Source: Vibrio sp. S17_S38
GTDB lineage: Bacteria > Pseudomonadota > Gammaproteobacteria > Enterobacterales > Vibrionaceae
Assembly: GCF_014694375.1 (NCBI RefSeq)
Contig: NZ_JAAUWW010000001.1
Coordinates: forward strand, 186,001 to 250,000
Direction: 5' to 3'
DNA length: 64,000 nucleotides
In this document: piece by piece, positions 8,615 to 19,100 of the stretch
How the letters are laid out: every line of letters starts with the position of its first letter
Numbering within the stretch: the stretch's first letter is position 1
Position numbers and translations under genes: made by a program
Notes under the pieces: model-generated
What the model was told of the DNA's origin: nothing
The model's input: the letters and a program-made list of their open reading frames with translations, nothing else
The model's database searches: none

Positions 8615-9212
8615 AATCGGCATTCTCACTTTTAATAACAGCTTGCAGAGTATGAGGATGTAATTTGATACAAACCCCATTATATTTAAAAGCAATCGTT
8701 GGGTTGGCTAAACGTTCAGCTTCTGCTTTTGGGCTAGATAACTTTACCTTAATGCCAAGTTCATCCAATTTAGTCCAATTTTTTGCCATTAATGGGAATG
8801 TTATTTTTACATCCTCTAATAATTGCTCTGTTGTTTTAGCTTCACTTGGCACGACAAATTCAACATGCTCCCAGCCTTGGTGTGGATACGTTTTATCACT
8901 TGGGTAAGGCAACTCTAAGCAGTCTATCTTTTGATTAGCGATTTGCAGCGGTGAATCTAACTGGATCACAATAATCGGACGACCATTAATTATCGCATTA
9001 GATATCTGCTTGCCTTCACTTAACCAAGCCTGATGAACATATTCTGCCACTGATTGCTCATTAATTCGCATCGCCAAATGATCAGCTTTCAAGTGTTCAA
9101 GATCTAGACCAAGCAGTTGGGCAAGACCATCGATTTCTTGCCAAAATAAGACTAATGACTCTTTCATCGCCGTTGGGCTTAATTGTTTTATAAGAGATTG
9201 AAAATCAGACAA
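8598..9212 (-). CDS. yecM: YecM family protein (VOC-like fold)
   Basis: 204-residue member of the YecM family, whose structure is related to vicinal-oxygen-chelate/isomerase folds; its substrate is unknown. Visible family features are DHLAMRI near residue 45, HQGWEHVEFVVP near 112 and the end region NPTIAFKYNGVCIKLHPHTL. The start codon is TTG at 9212 with a strong Shine-Dalgarno AAGGAGG six bases upstream. The last six codons and stop come from the right end of the ERIC-like element, so the natural C-terminus has been replaced or extended. It is divergent from argS, the usual yecM neighbour. Confidence 0.88.
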   Translation of the reverse strand: MSDFQSLIKQLSPTAMKESLVLFWQEIDGLAQLLGLDLEHLKADHLAMRINEQSVAEYVHQAWLSEGKQISNAIINGRPIIVIQLDSPLQIANQKIDCLELPYPSDKTYPHQGWEHVEFVVPSEAKTTEQLLEDVKITFPLMAKNWTKLDELGIKVKLSSPKAEAERLANPTIAFKYNGVCIKLHPHTLQAVIKSENADYTRLT

Positions 9213-9459
9213 GGTCGCCTCCTTTTTATAAATATTTTTCTATCATAATCTAAACCGAACAATGAATGTATTGATGACTTAAAACTGAAAATGAGTGTAA
9301 CTGAACCCACAAATGACCAATAGATAAAAATACGATTTCTTTTTTAATACTTTTCTATTCTTTGGTATCATGTCTCCCATTTTCTGACTAAAAACTTTCG
9401 CTAGATTGAAGACCAATCATTCAATCTAGCCATTACGGTTAAATCCATAGGAAACTCGT
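9213..9459. other. yecM/argS divergent promoter region
   Basis: 247 bp between two divergent starts. It is AT-rich, with TTGGTATCATGTCTC and TTTTTTAATAC stretches that could hold promoters. No clear operator or small gene seen. Confidence 0.4.
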
Positions 9460-11193
9460 GTGAATATTGCAGCACTGATCAATGACAAAGTATCTCAAGC
9501 CTTAGAAGCCGCAGGTGCTCCAGCAGGAAGCCCAGCCGCGGTTCGTCAATCAGCTAAAGCCCAATTTGGTGATTACCAAGCTAATGGCGTGATGGGCGTT
9601 GCAAAAAAATTAGGAATGAATCCTCGTGAGTTTGCACAAAAGGTTTTAGACGTCTTAGATCTTGATGGTATTGCGAATAAGACAGAAATCGCCGGTCCTG
9701 GTTTTATTAATATATTTTTAGATCCTGCATTTTTAGCCAAACAAGCATCACTTGCCTTATCTGATGAGCGCCTTGGTGTTTCTGCTGAACAACCTCAAAC
9801 TATCGTCGCCGATTATTCCGCGCCAAACGTTGCTAAAGAAATGCACGTTGGTCACCTGCGTTCAACCATTATTGGCGACGCAGTTGTTCGTACTCTTGAG
9901 TTTTTAGGCCACAACGTTATTCGTGCTAATCACATTGGTGACTGGGGCACACAATTTGGTATGTTGATTGCCAACCTTGAACGCGTTGAAAAAGAGCAAG
10001 GTGAAGTATCGATGGAGCTTGCCGATCTTGAAGGCTTCTACCGTGAATCTAAAAAACTTTACGATGAAGACGAAGAGTTTGCCGCTCGTGCTCGAGGTTA
10101 CGTCGTTAAGCTACAAGGTGGTGATGAACACTGCGCAAAAATGTGGAAAAAATTGGTGGATGTCACCATGATCCAAAATCAACTGAATTACGATCGCTTA
10201 AATGTCTCTCTTACTCGTAAAGATGTCATGGGCGAAAGTATGTACAACGATATGTTGTCTGTGATTGTGAACGACCTTAAAGAAAAAGACTTAGCGGTTG
10301 AAAGTGACGGTGCACAAGTCGTCTTCCTTGATGAGTACAAAAATAAAGATGGCGATCCTATGGGCGTTATCGTTCAAAAACGTGATGGTGGCTTCCTATA
10401 CACCACAACCGATATCGCTTGCGCAAAATACCGCTACGAAACATTAGGCGCAGATCGAGTTCTTTACTTTATCGATTCACGCCAGCACCAGCATTTAATG
10501 CAAGCATGGACTATCGTGCGTAAAGCCGGATATGTGCCAGAGTCTGTATCATTAGAGCACCATGCTTTCGGTATGATGCTGGGTAAAGATGGTCGTCCAT
10601 TTAAAACTCGCGCTGGCGGCACCGTTCGTTTAGCGGATTTATTAGATGAAGCATGCGAGCGTGCTCAGAAACTGATTGAAGAGAAAAACCCTGATCTTGC
10701 GAGTGAAGAAAAAGCGAATATTGCCAATACCGTGGCAATGGCCGCCGTAAAATATTCTGACCTGTCTAAGCACCGTACCACCGATTATATTTTCGATTGG
10801 GATAACATGCTGGCGTTTGAAGGTAACACTGCGCCTTATATGCAATATGCTTACACTCGTGTCGCGTCTATTTTTGCTAAAGCGAACATTAATATGAATG
10901 GCCTAACGGGTGAGATCATTATCAGTGAGGAACGTGAACAAGCATTAGTATCTAAATTACTTCAATTTGAAGAAGCGGTTCAATCTGTTGCTAAAGAAGG
11001 TCAGCCACATTTAATGTGCAGTTACTTATTTGAATTAGCCGGTCAATTTTCAAGTTTTTATGAAGCTTGTCCTATCTTAAACAATGAAAATGACGCGATT
11101 AAACAAAGCCGATTAAAAATGGCGGCATTAACCGCAAAAACCATCAAGCAAGGTTTGGATCTATTGGGCATTGAGACACTAGAACGTATGTAA
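9460..11193 (+). CDS. argS: Arginyl-tRNA synthetase
   Basis: Class I aminoacyl-tRNA synthetase charging tRNA-Arg. The 577-residue product has the usual length. An N-terminal additional domain (residues 1-115) precedes [22 protein letters not shown], which holds the HIGH-equivalent [21 protein letters not shown] near residue 385 replaces the KMSKS motif, as normal for this enzyme, and a C-terminal anticodon-binding helical domain ends ETLERM. The start is GTG at 9460 with AGGA seven bases upstream. Confidence 0.97.
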   Translation: MNIAALINDKVSQALEAAGAPAGSPAAVRQSAKAQFGDYQANGVMGVAKKLGMNPREFAQKVLDVLDLDGIANKTEIAGPGFINIFLDPAFLAKQASLALSDERLGVSAEQPQTIVADYSAPNVAKEMHVGHLRSTIIGDAVVRTLEFLGHNVIRANHIGDWGTQFGMLIANLERVEKEQGEVSMELADLEGFYRESKKLYDEDEEFAARARGYVVKLQGGDEHCAKMWKKLVDVTMIQNQLNYDRLNVSLTRKDVMGESMYNDMLSVIVNDLKEKDLAVESDGAQVVFLDEYKNKDGDPMGVIVQKRDGGFLYTTTDIACAKYRYETLGADRVLYFIDSRQHQHLMQAWTIVRKAGYVPESVSLEHHAFGMMLGKDGRPFKTRAGGTVRLADLLDEACERAQKLIEEKNPDLASEEKANIANTVAMAAVKYSDLSKHRTTDYIFDWDNMLAFEGNTAPYMQYAYTRVASIFAKANINMNGLTGEIIISEEREQALVSKLLQFEEAVQSVAKEGQPHLMCSYLFELAGQFSSFYEACPILNNENDAIKQSRLKMAALTAKTIKQGLDLLGIETLERM

Positions 11194-11225
11194 TCCAAAC
11201 ATCTGATTTAACGGTTATAAAAGAC

Positions 11226-11263
11226 AAAATCCCCATCAAATTTTCATCTGATGGGGATTTTTT
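11226..11263. terminator. Bidirectional terminator between argS and lpxM
   Basis: AAAATCCCCATCA and TGATGGGGATTTT form a GC-rich stem with a short loop and T6 on the plus strand; A-rich sequence at the left gives a T tract for the minus strand. Confidence 0.88.
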
Positions 11264-11294
11264 ATAACGGTATATTCTTATAACCGAGGATTGA

Positions 11295-12266
11295 CTAATA
11301 CAACCTTGAACCATCTGGTCTTGTGCGTAATAGATTGAGGATCCACATGTACTGCTTAGGATCAATGTTGACAAGATCTTCTACCGCTTTATTCATCGCG
11401 CGAGCATCTGTTTCTTCATCGCCACTCGGCAAGTTTTCAATCGCAGGTAAAATATGAAGTTCATACTTACCCAATTCAGCATTATACGCAGGCAACATCG
11501 GTACGACAGTCGCACGGCTCAGTTTAGCGACTTTACCAAAACCTTTTAGCGTCGCTTTTTGCGTGGCGAAAAATGGGACGAATACTGAGTTTTGTGCTCC
11601 ATGATCTTCATCTGGTAAGTAGTAACCCAAATAGCCATCTTTAACACTTTTTAAAAACGGTTTAATGCCCGCACTTCTCTCATAAATCTTACCACCATAT
11701 TGCATGCGTTGACGGTGGATTAACCAGTTGGTAATAGGCTCGCGCTGCTCTTTAATGATAGAAGAAACTTGATAACCTTGAGCTGCGATCATCACAGCGG
11801 CGTAATCAATTGCCCAAAAATGCGGCACGAGTGCAATCACATTCTCACCTCTATCAAGTAACGGGAATAAATTTTCTCCACCATGCACAATGCCACGAGA
11901 CTGGTTATGCTTACGACTACGTAATAACAGTTCAGGATAACCAAACATAAACTGCCCAGCCGTTGCTAAACAATCTTCGATCAACTGCTGGCGTTCTTGA
12001 TCCGTTTTCTCTGGAAAACAATTGAGTAAATTTAAGCGTGCCTTTTTCATTGGCCCACCTTCTCGCTTTAGCGCAAGACGAGACAACTTAGCAGCTAAAC
12101 GGTCACGCAATCGATGAGGAATGAAGGCTAAAAACACAGCGAAAAATAAACCAATCCAAGTCAACCAATGGCGAGGATGTAAAAAACGCCATTCAAAGGT
12201 AGGGTTATACAGGTGCTTATCTATCGTTGGTGATGCTTGAGAGGAGTGAGTCTCTGATTTACTCAT
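11295..12266 (-). CDS. lpxM: Lipid A acyltransferase of the LpxL/LpxM family
   Basis: Inner-membrane enzyme that adds a secondary acyl chain to Kdo2-lipid A. The 323-residue product begins in a short polar stretch, then has a membrane anchor near residues 35-52 (WLTWIGLFFAVFLAFIP), the catalytic H-X4-D motif HFWAID, and ends ILNLLRTRPDGSRLY, typical of LpxM. Choice of LpxM over LpxL rests on overall resemblance and not on acyl specificity. Starts at 12266, 12284 or 12371 are all in frame; none has a strong binding site, and 12371 would overlap the divergent HIT gene. Confidence 0.85.
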   Translation of the reverse strand: MSKSETHSSQASPTIDKHLYNPTFEWRFLHPRHWLTWIGLFFAVFLAFIPHRLRDRLAAKLSRLALKREGGPMKKARLNLLNCFPEKTDQERQQLIEDCLATAGQFMFGYPELLLRSRKHNQSRGIVHGGENLFPLLDRGENVIALVPHFWAIDYAAVMIAAQGYQVSSIIKEQREPITNWLIHRQRMQYGGKIYERSAGIKPFLKSVKDGYLGYYLPDEDHGAQNSVFVPFFATQKATLKGFGKVAKLSRATVVPMLPAYNAELGKYELHILPAIENLPSGDEETDARAMNKAVEDLVNIDPKQYMWILNLLRTRPDGSRLY

Positions 12267-12347
12267 ATTTATATTGGCTATCATCTTATTTTTTAAGAAA
12301 GGTATGGTATAACAATCCGATAAAATTAAAAAGATGAGAAGGTATAT

Positions 12348-12779
12348 ATGAGCTTTACACTTCACCCTCAATTACAAACGGATACCGATGTCATTGGTGA
12401 ATTTCCATTATGTTTAGCGCTATTACATAAAGAAGATATTGGTCCTTGGGTGATTTTAGTTCCTAAAGTCGCCAATTTACAAGAATTACACCATTTACCA
12501 ATGTCTGATCAGCAACAGTTTTTAATCGAATCTCAATCTGTATTTCAAAGCTTAGAGCTAACATTTAAACCTAAAAAACTCAATTTAGGCGCATTAGGAA
12601 ATATGGTTCCTCAGCTTCACATTCATCATATTGCCCGTTTTGATACTGATATCGCATGGCCCGGACCTGTCTGGGGAAACACGCAAGGCCAAGCACGTGC
12701 TAATAAAGCACAACAACAATTAATCCAACAATTACGCCAAGTATTTAAACAGCAATTAAACTCATTCCAACCAGTTTAA
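12348..12779 (+). CDS. HIT-domain protein
   Basis: 143-residue histidine-triad superfamily protein. The hydrolase motif is QLHIHHIARFD near residue 92: His-X-His is present but the third His is one position earlier than in the canonical H-phi-H-phi-H-phi-phi. The fold is otherwise HIT-like (PWVILVPKVANLQELHHL near residue 33). The family acts on nucleoside-phosphate linkages; no substrate can be assigned. AGAAGG seven bases before ATG 12348 supports the start. It is divergent from lpxM. Confidence 0.8.
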   Translation: MSFTLHPQLQTDTDVIGEFPLCLALLHKEDIGPWVILVPKVANLQELHHLPMSDQQQFLIESQSVFQSLELTFKPKKLNLGALGNMVPQLHIHHIARFDTDIAWPGPVWGNTQGQARANKAQQQLIQQLRQVFKQQLNSFQPV

Positions 12780-12801
12780 AGCTTCAAGTAAGGCGGATAT
12801 A
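12780..12801. repeat. Solo right end of an ERIC-ended repeat
   Basis: AGCTTCAAGTAAGGCGGATAT directly follows the HIT gene stop codon and matches the right ends at 8594-8614 and 57017-57037 at most positions. No left end is present, so this is a decayed copy. Confidence 0.5.
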
Positions 12802-12829
12802 AAAATGCCCAGATTGAATGTCTGGGCAT
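12801..12829 (-). terminator. feoB terminator
   Basis: Perfect 9-bp stem ATGCCCAGA/TCTGGGCAT with a 7-base loop. Reading the minus strand, it is followed by TTTTT, about 47 bp after the feoB stop. Confidence 0.85.
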
Positions 12830-12875
12830 CGTATATCTTAAAATCATCCACTATCTGAATAGTGAGGTAAATAAA

Positions 12876-15176
12876 CTAGCTAATATTCACCACATCTATT
12901 CTCATTTTTTGTTCTTTCAAACCAATACGTTTCATAATGAAAAATACCGCTAGCAATATCACTGCAACAATTCCTAGCCAAATCGAGCTCATCATTGGAT
13001 GCATTTCAAAGCTTGATATCTGATATAAAACAACAGCTGACGCATACGCCAAAAACATAGTCCAGGATCCGATGAAAATGGCATAATTACGACCAAACTC
13101 ACGAGCATAAGCTCCCATAGCGGCGGCACATGGCGTATATAATAAGATAAAGACTAAATACGAAAATGCTGCCCCACCAGTTACAAAGTAAGCTTGCAGA
13201 TTACCAAAAATACCGCTGCTAACACCTTGCTCTTCTGCAGCAGCATCTTGATGCTCCAAATCTCCTACTTCAATACCTAATGGATCGCTAAAGTTCAGCG
13301 CAGCTAAATTATCAGGAATACTTTGCAACGCCTCCATTAAGCTAGCTTTAATATCAAATACGGCATCTTCATCTGCAGGATCGGAATACAAATTATTCAA
13401 AGTACCGACTACAGCTTCCTTCGCAAAAATACCGGTAATAATACCAACGGTTGCTGGCCAGTTATCTTGCTTAATTCCCATAGGGGCGAGCACTGGAGTC
13501 ACGACTTTTGCCGCTTGTGATAACACTGAATTTTGGCTATCTTCATTACCAAACGACCCATCAACACCCCATGAATTAAAGAAACTCAATATTGCGACCA
13601 CCAATACAATTGTTTTCCCAGCGCCAAATACAAAACGTTTCAACTTCTGCCACGTTTTTAACACTACATTACGTAAAGTTGGAATTTCATAATCTGGCAT
13701 TTCCATAATAAAGCTTGTGCTCTTACCGGGATACAGCGTATTTTTTAAAATTAACCCAGTAAAAACCGCGGCTAAAATGCCTAATAAATACAAAGCAAAA
13801 ACGACATTTTGACCGTTGGTTGGGAAAAATGCCGCCGCAAATAACGTATAAACAGGCAAACGAGCACCACAAGACATGAAAGGTGCCATTGCAGCAGACA
13901 ATTTACGTTCACGTTCTTGATCTAAAGTACGAGTGGCCATAATAGCCGGTACATTACAGCCAAAACCTAAAATAAGAGGAACAAATGCTTTACCCGGCAG
14001 GCCAATTTTTTGCATCACTTTATCAAGCACGAAAGCCGCTCGAGCCATATAACCCGAACCTTCAAGCAAAGTTAAAAATAGATACAAACATGCAATGACA
14101 GGGATAAAGGTCGCAACAGTCTGAATACCACCACCAAAGCCATCAGCAATGACAGTTACAAGCCATACTGGCAAATGGTTATCAAGTAAATGATGACCAC
14201 CATCAACCAATAACGCCCCAACGCCTATATCAAAAAAATCAATAAACGCACTACCGATATTGATTGAGAACATAAACATTAAATACATGATGCCAAAGAA
14301 GACTGGAATGCCGAACCATTTATTCAGTACAAATTGATCTAACTTATCTGTAAAACTTTTGCTGAGAGATGAATCGAGTCTTCTGACTTGATGGCAAAGC
14401 TGATGCAAGTACTCATATTTAGTATTGGTTATCGATAAATCAGCATCCATTGTGGCTGCCAATTGTTGCGATAGTGATGATACTAATGCTTTATCATTAT
14501 CGGTTAAGTCTTGCGTCACCAAGCTATCTTGCTCTATCGCTCTAATAGATAAAGCTCGCGGTAAAATAATTCTATCTTTCGGCCAGACTGGATTAATTTT
14601 CTCAATAATAGCTTCAATCGCATCTTCATACTTAAGAACCAGGCCATCAACCTGCAAAGATTCCTGTAAAAATTGATGAGAAATATCACGTAAATCAGCC
14701 TTAAACTGTGCGACTTGCTTTTTATTAATCGCAGAGAGAATAAATACTGGGCAACCTAATTCTTGCTGTAACAATTCGACATCAATTTCTTGACGTTCAC
14801 GATGTAATGCATCTAATTTATTGAGCACTACAATCATTGGACGACCTAACTCTCTCAATTGTAGAGTCATGTACAAGCTACGCTCTAAGCTCGTCGCATC
14901 AACAACATTAATAATGAGGTCCGCGGGCATAGTAGAAATAGCCGAAGAGGCGATGGATTCATCAACACTATTGGCATCATTAGCGCTATCTAGCGAATAA
15001 ATTCCTGGAAGATCCGTCAGATTAAAATTGTCACCACTGAATTCAAATGTTCCTGTTTTTCTCTCAACCGTCACACCAGCCCAGTTACCGACTTGTTGCT
15101 TAGCACCAGTAAGGCCATTAAATAAGGTTGTTTTACCACTATTAGGGTTACCTACTGTTAGAATCTTAAAACTCAT
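12876..15176 (-). CDS. feoB: Ferrous iron transporter FeoB
   Basis: GTP-gated inner-membrane Fe(II) permease. The 766-residue product has an N-terminal G domain with G1 GNPNSGKT (residues 9-16), G3 DLPG and G4 NKLD, a helical GDI-like spacer, and a membrane domain with the two Gate regions around FIPVIACLYLFLTLLEGSGYMA and LGFGCNVPAIMATRTL. FAKEAVVGTLNNLY is the conserved C-terminal core motif. The start overlaps the feoA stop by four bases (ATGA). A feoC gene, usual third member in vibrios, is missing: only about 95 bp with a repeat end and terminator follow. Confidence 0.97.
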   Translation of the reverse strand: MSFKILTVGNPNSGKTTLFNGLTGAKQQVGNWAGVTVERKTGTFEFSGDNFNLTDLPGIYSLDSANDANSVDESIASSAISTMPADLIINVVDATSLERSLYMTLQLRELGRPMIVVLNKLDALHRERQEIDVELLQQELGCPVFILSAINKKQVAQFKADLRDISHQFLQESLQVDGLVLKYEDAIEAIIEKINPVWPKDRIILPRALSIRAIEQDSLVTQDLTDNDKALVSSLSQQLAATMDADLSITNTKYEYLHQLCHQVRRLDSSLSKSFTDKLDQFVLNKWFGIPVFFGIMYLMFMFSINIGSAFIDFFDIGVGALLVDGGHHLLDNHLPVWLVTVIADGFGGGIQTVATFIPVIACLYLFLTLLEGSGYMARAAFVLDKVMQKIGLPGKAFVPLILGFGCNVPAIMATRTLDQERERKLSAAMAPFMSCGARLPVYTLFAAAFFPTNGQNVVFALYLLGILAAVFTGLILKNTLYPGKSTSFIMEMPDYEIPTLRNVVLKTWQKLKRFVFGAGKTIVLVVAILSFFNSWGVDGSFGNEDSQNSVLSQAAKVVTPVLAPMGIKQDNWPATVGIITGIFAKEAVVGTLNNLYSDPADEDAVFDIKASLMEALQSIPDNLAALNFSDPLGIEVGDLEHQDAAAEEQGVSSGIFGNLQAYFVTGGAAFSYLVFILLYTPCAAAMGAYAREFGRNYAIFIGSWTMFLAYASAVVLYQISSFEMHPMMSSIWLGIVAVILLAVFFIMKRIGLKEQKMRIDVVNIS

Positions 15177-15403
15177 GCCCCTACCTCTATTGCAATTTCG
15201 GATGCAATTTTCCCACGAATAGCGAGGGATACGCCTCTGACCTCAATTTGTAACGGATCACCTAAGGGTGCTTTTCTAATCAACTTAACTTGTGTGTTGG
15301 GTAACATGCCCATGATCATCAGCTTCTTTCTAATATCCGTGGATAGCTCTGACATATCGACAATACGAGCGCTTTGCCCACTTTTAAGTTCATTTAATTT
15401 CAT
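15173..15403 (-). CDS. feoA: Ferrous iron transport protein A (FeoA)
   Basis: 76-residue cytoplasmic SH3-like protein required with FeoB for Fe(II) uptake. It starts MKLNELKSGQSARIVDMSE and contains KKLMIMGMLPNTQVKLIRKAPLGDP, the conserved FeoA core. It overlaps feoB by four bases. A Fur box lies 13-31 bp upstream of the start, so the pair is predicted to be induced by iron limitation. Confidence 0.95.
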   Translation of the reverse strand: MKLNELKSGQSARIVDMSELSTDIRKKLMIMGMLPNTQVKLIRKAPLGDPLQIEVRGVSLAIRGKIASEIAIEVGA

Positions 15404-15760
15404 GAAAGCTCAACCATTAATGATAACCATTATTATTTTTACTTATGATACTCGTAAAGTCAGTACTTTTTCTTGCGATATATCAAATTAAATACGTATT
15501 TGATATTTATTCTCATTACTGTAATTGTTAAAAACGTTATTTATGAGAATACCTTATCTCGTCAAAAACGTTAATTTAAAAAATGGAGTTCAATTCCCAT
15601 TAAGAGCAAGTATCACGAAAAATCATAAGTCATTGATTTTAATACTTAATAAACTCACTAAAATCTTGTCGTATTTCTTATGACACCTTGTCGTTAATTT
15701 CATACGAAAAATAAGTCCATTACGCTATAAATAGTCTTATCGATAGGTAAGAGCCTAACG
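15404..15760. other. feoA upstream region to TfoR
   Basis: Apart from the Fur box, this stretch holds a 9-bp inverted repeat ATATCAAAT/ATTTGATAT at 15480-15506 containing an inner palindrome AAATACGTATTT, and the near-palindrome CTTATCGATAGGTAAG at 15737-15752 just before the predicted TfoR 5' end. No small gene is evident. Confidence 0.5.
15416..15434 (-). promoter_or_regulatory. Fur box upstream of feoA
   Basis: TAATGATAACCATTA at 15418-15432 matches the central 15 positions of the Fur consensus at 13 of 15, with TTA flanks. It is just upstream of the feoA start, consistent with iron repression. Confidence 0.8.
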
Positions 15761-15864
15761 AATTTACTCCTGATGTGTATTGTTCAATCAATACACTCCG
15801 GCAGCAAGCAAAGGTGTCGTTGGCACCCGTGACATAGTCCCCCCGGCCATGTCACGTTTTTTTT
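15761..15864 (+). ncRNA. tfoR: TfoR-like small RNA
   Basis: Located between feoA and tfoS, the position known for TfoR, the about 100-nt Hfq-dependent RNA that activates translation of tfoX in chitin-induced competence. Three stem-loops are visible: GTGTATTG/CAATACAC at 15775-15796, GGTG/CACC at 15813-15827, and the terminator CGTGACAT/ATGTCACG at 15828-15856 followed by T8. The unpaired segment between the first two stems, CGGCAGCAAGCAAA, is a candidate seed. The 5' end is estimated by counting back about 100 nt from the terminator and is not seen directly. Identity rests on synteny, length and structure; I could not compare primary sequence. Confidence 0.8.
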
Positions 15865-15871
15865 ATTCTGA

Positions 15872-15907
15872 ACGGCAAGTGCTCCCCCAATAGTGAGCAC
15901 TTGCCGT
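15872..15907. repeat. Perfect 13-bp hairpin downstream of TfoR
   Basis: ACGGCAAGTGCTC at 15872-15884 and its exact reverse complement at 15895-15907 flank a 10-base loop. Neither side is followed by a T tract, so it is not a standard terminator. It lies eight bases past the TfoR terminator T run. Confidence 0.7.
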
Positions 15908-16144
15908 CATCCTCTCGTAAATAATACAAACTCCCTGGTCATTCTTGTTTGTTAAAATCAATTTCAACTCATACAAACAGATATTAATGCACTCACAATA
16001 ATTGAGCACATGACAGCATAAATACCGCAAAGGAATAATAGTGGTTCAGACTCACTAAGATTTTTAGATCATAAAAAAGAATATCCGTACTTAAAATAGA
16101 TATAACATCGAATGCTGAGAGCGCTATACCACTTATAATAAGTA
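15908..16144. other. Downstream region of tfoS
   Basis: 237 bp with no recognisable gene, terminator or operator. AT-rich, with only a short ACTTATAATAAGT near-palindrome close to the tfoS stop. Confidence 0.4.
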
Positions 16145-19100
16145 CTATTCTTGTAAAGCACGGCCGACAAATTGAGAAGGAGTGAGCCCTAAGTGATTCT
16201 TAAATCTTTGACTAAAGTATGAAGGATCGTTAAAACCAGATTCAAATGCCGTATCCGCAATTTTGTGACCTGACATTAACATCTCACATGCTTTTTCTAA
16301 TCTATATTGTGTAAGGTATTCCATAAATGAGTGGTCGGTTAGATCTTTAAATTTACGTTGTAAACTGCGCTCAGAAACAAAGAGTAATTTAGCGGCTGAA
16401 CTGGTGCTAAATTCAGGATTAGAATAATGAATACCAACCAAACAATAAACTTTATCTAGCCAATCGTCTTTAAAATTAAGATTGTCACCAAAACCTTTAC
16501 ATTGTGAAAGATTGCTAACAGGTAATCTCTTACTTTTGTAACCCTGAAATTCAGAAGTTAGCCTATCATTATTAGTTACTGCGCTTAATTCATGACTGTC
16601 AACTGGCCATGTCACCACCATACTTGTGATATGGCTGAGCTTATTTGTATTGAAGGTAAGGATACCGCCACTTTGGTGTACTAATTCTGAAATAGAAGAC
16701 AATGTTGAATCCATTGATTTTTTCGTTATCGGTAATATATCAAGGCCAAACTCTTGAGCCTCGTAGGCTAATATTTCCGATTCGATAATCCCAGAACCAA
16801 TATCTTGCACTATAATTTGTAGGTCACAATCCACTAATGTTGCTGTCAATATCACACTTTGATTTTGGTACGACCGTATTAACGCACTCGCAATTAGACT
16901 ATTTAATACGGCATCAAAATTGGCGTAGCAAACCCGCACCATGCAGTCTGGTGTATTATCTTGTACCTCTAATTGTACCCCGGCTTTCTTTGCGTCAACT
17001 TGCCATACCTGAGCAATAGCTTTAATCACCAAAGACACCATTTTACCTTGGGGTAGAGTGAACTCTTCTCCTGAAGAATGAATCAAATTGATTTGTTCGA
17101 GGTGATTTAGAGACTGTTGTAGTGCCTGACGTTGTTGTGAATCCGAATAACTGTGTATACTATTTTGTATATCTTGAATGGATTTACCTGCTTCACGGCA
17201 GACCTCTTTCGTCAAAAGCTCACGAGTTTTCGCTTGTCGACGTAATAGAGCATTACTGCTAATCAATAATTGACTCTGATGCTTAAGTTGCGCCGTTTTT
17301 AAACTTATTAATCGACGTAATCGCACGTTACTACTGACCATAGCCTTTGCCCGCCAAGCAAAGATACTTACCAACAATAATAATATTCCACCAACAATCA
17401 ACAGAGTAAACCAGCCTGATAAATACCAAGGCTTATCAATAATAAAACGATATTGTATATTTTTTTCACTGCTGCCAATTTTAGATAAGGTTTGGAACTC
17501 TAAAGTATAAAGGCCAGGACTTAAATGGTTGAACGCTAATTGAGATCCTTGTAATGATTCCCAGTTTTGTTTTTCTCCGCCTAATAAACGATATTGTAGG
17601 TTTGGCACATCAAAATCAGGTAATACACCGACTAAAAATGTTAACGACCTACCATAATCAAAGTGCAATTCTTGTTTAGGGTTTGGTGCAACAATGACAC
17701 GAGAACGGTCAAGCAGAACCCCACCAACCAGAATATCATTCTCGGGCGGGTGTATATTTAATAGCTGCTGAGTAGAGAGCTTAACAATGCCAAGTTTGCT
17801 GCCCAATAGTAGCTGCTTTCCATTTGGAGATACCGTACAAGCATCGAGCAAGAATTCATTTGATACAATACCAAAAGGAGGTGGAAAGTGAGCTTGTAAC
17901 AGGCCAGATGCGTTATAAAAACTGATCCCTTTAATGGATGTCAACCAAGTGCCATCGACAGAACTTGCGACACATAATGCAGCACTATTTCCATACTTCA
18001 ATGGCACACGAGTCACATGGTTCTTTGCTATATCAATTGAAATAACACCATAATTATTCACAGCCCATAAGGTTTTATCACTAAACTGGCTAATACTATT
18101 CGTTCCGCCAAAATCAGCGCTAAAAACATCAAATAAAATTTGTCCATTTCGGTATTCATATAATCCATGGTCGGTACCAATCCACACCCTCCCTTGTTGG
18201 TCTGAATACAAATCGGTAATCACGCTATCATACGAATCATCTTGCATCCAAGATAAGCCAAAACGGTTTACATAATGATTTGCAGGAAAGTAACGGTACA
18301 ATCCTGTATTAGTTGAAATCCAAAGTGTTTCAGATGCATCTACGCTCAAATGGGTAATAGGGGCATCGAATAAGCCCGGTGTAAGATTGACTAAGCGACT
18401 TTGATAAGTAATAGGATCAACTCGCCATAATTTATTTTTATTCGATACCCAATACTGACCTTTCAATGCCACTATGCTCCGAATATCACCATCCATTATT
18501 TTTTCGACTTTTGGGGTATATTGACTATTTTCTAAAAAATGAATCAAATATAACCCAGTGGTTGTTGCAAGCCAGCTACCCCCTTCATTATTAAGCAACA
18601 TGTCATTAATCGTCCCCACTGGAACTTGGCCTACTTCACTGCCAAATCTGGCTCGCTTAAATAGGTGACTACGCAATGAGTAATAGCTCACTCCACGTGC
18701 AGTAGCAATCCAAATCCCATCTTGATTATCAAGCTCTAAATCAAAAATTTGGTTACTGGGCAGTGAGTAATCATCTTGATAGTTAGCATTGACCTTTGAA
18801 ATATACTTTTTCTTTAAGTTATAAATTAACAGACCATTTTTAGTGCCAATCCAATAATCGGTAGCGGTAATTGCAACGCTCATGACACCTTCACTCTTAA
18901 GTCTAAAGAGTAATGTCCAATCAGAGGCATTCATGACATCTAATCCTCTATCTGTCGCCACTAGAATACGCTCTCGGCGTTGATCATAATAAAGTTGATA
19001 CACAGTGGAATGCTGATTAAAGGTAAGTCTCTTTACACCATTAGAGTTAAATGAAAATATCGCATTTTTAGTGGCAATAACCCATTGATCGTGAACAAAT

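Noticed and set aside
12780..12875. A hidden short feoC gene
   Set aside because: The 95-bp interval is occupied by a repeat end and the feoB terminator and has no frame of suitable length.
15761..15864. Cyclic di-GMP riboswitch (GEMM)
   Set aside because: The conserved GEMM core is absent, no coding sequence follows on this strand, and the element ends in a strong terminator; synteny favours TfoR.
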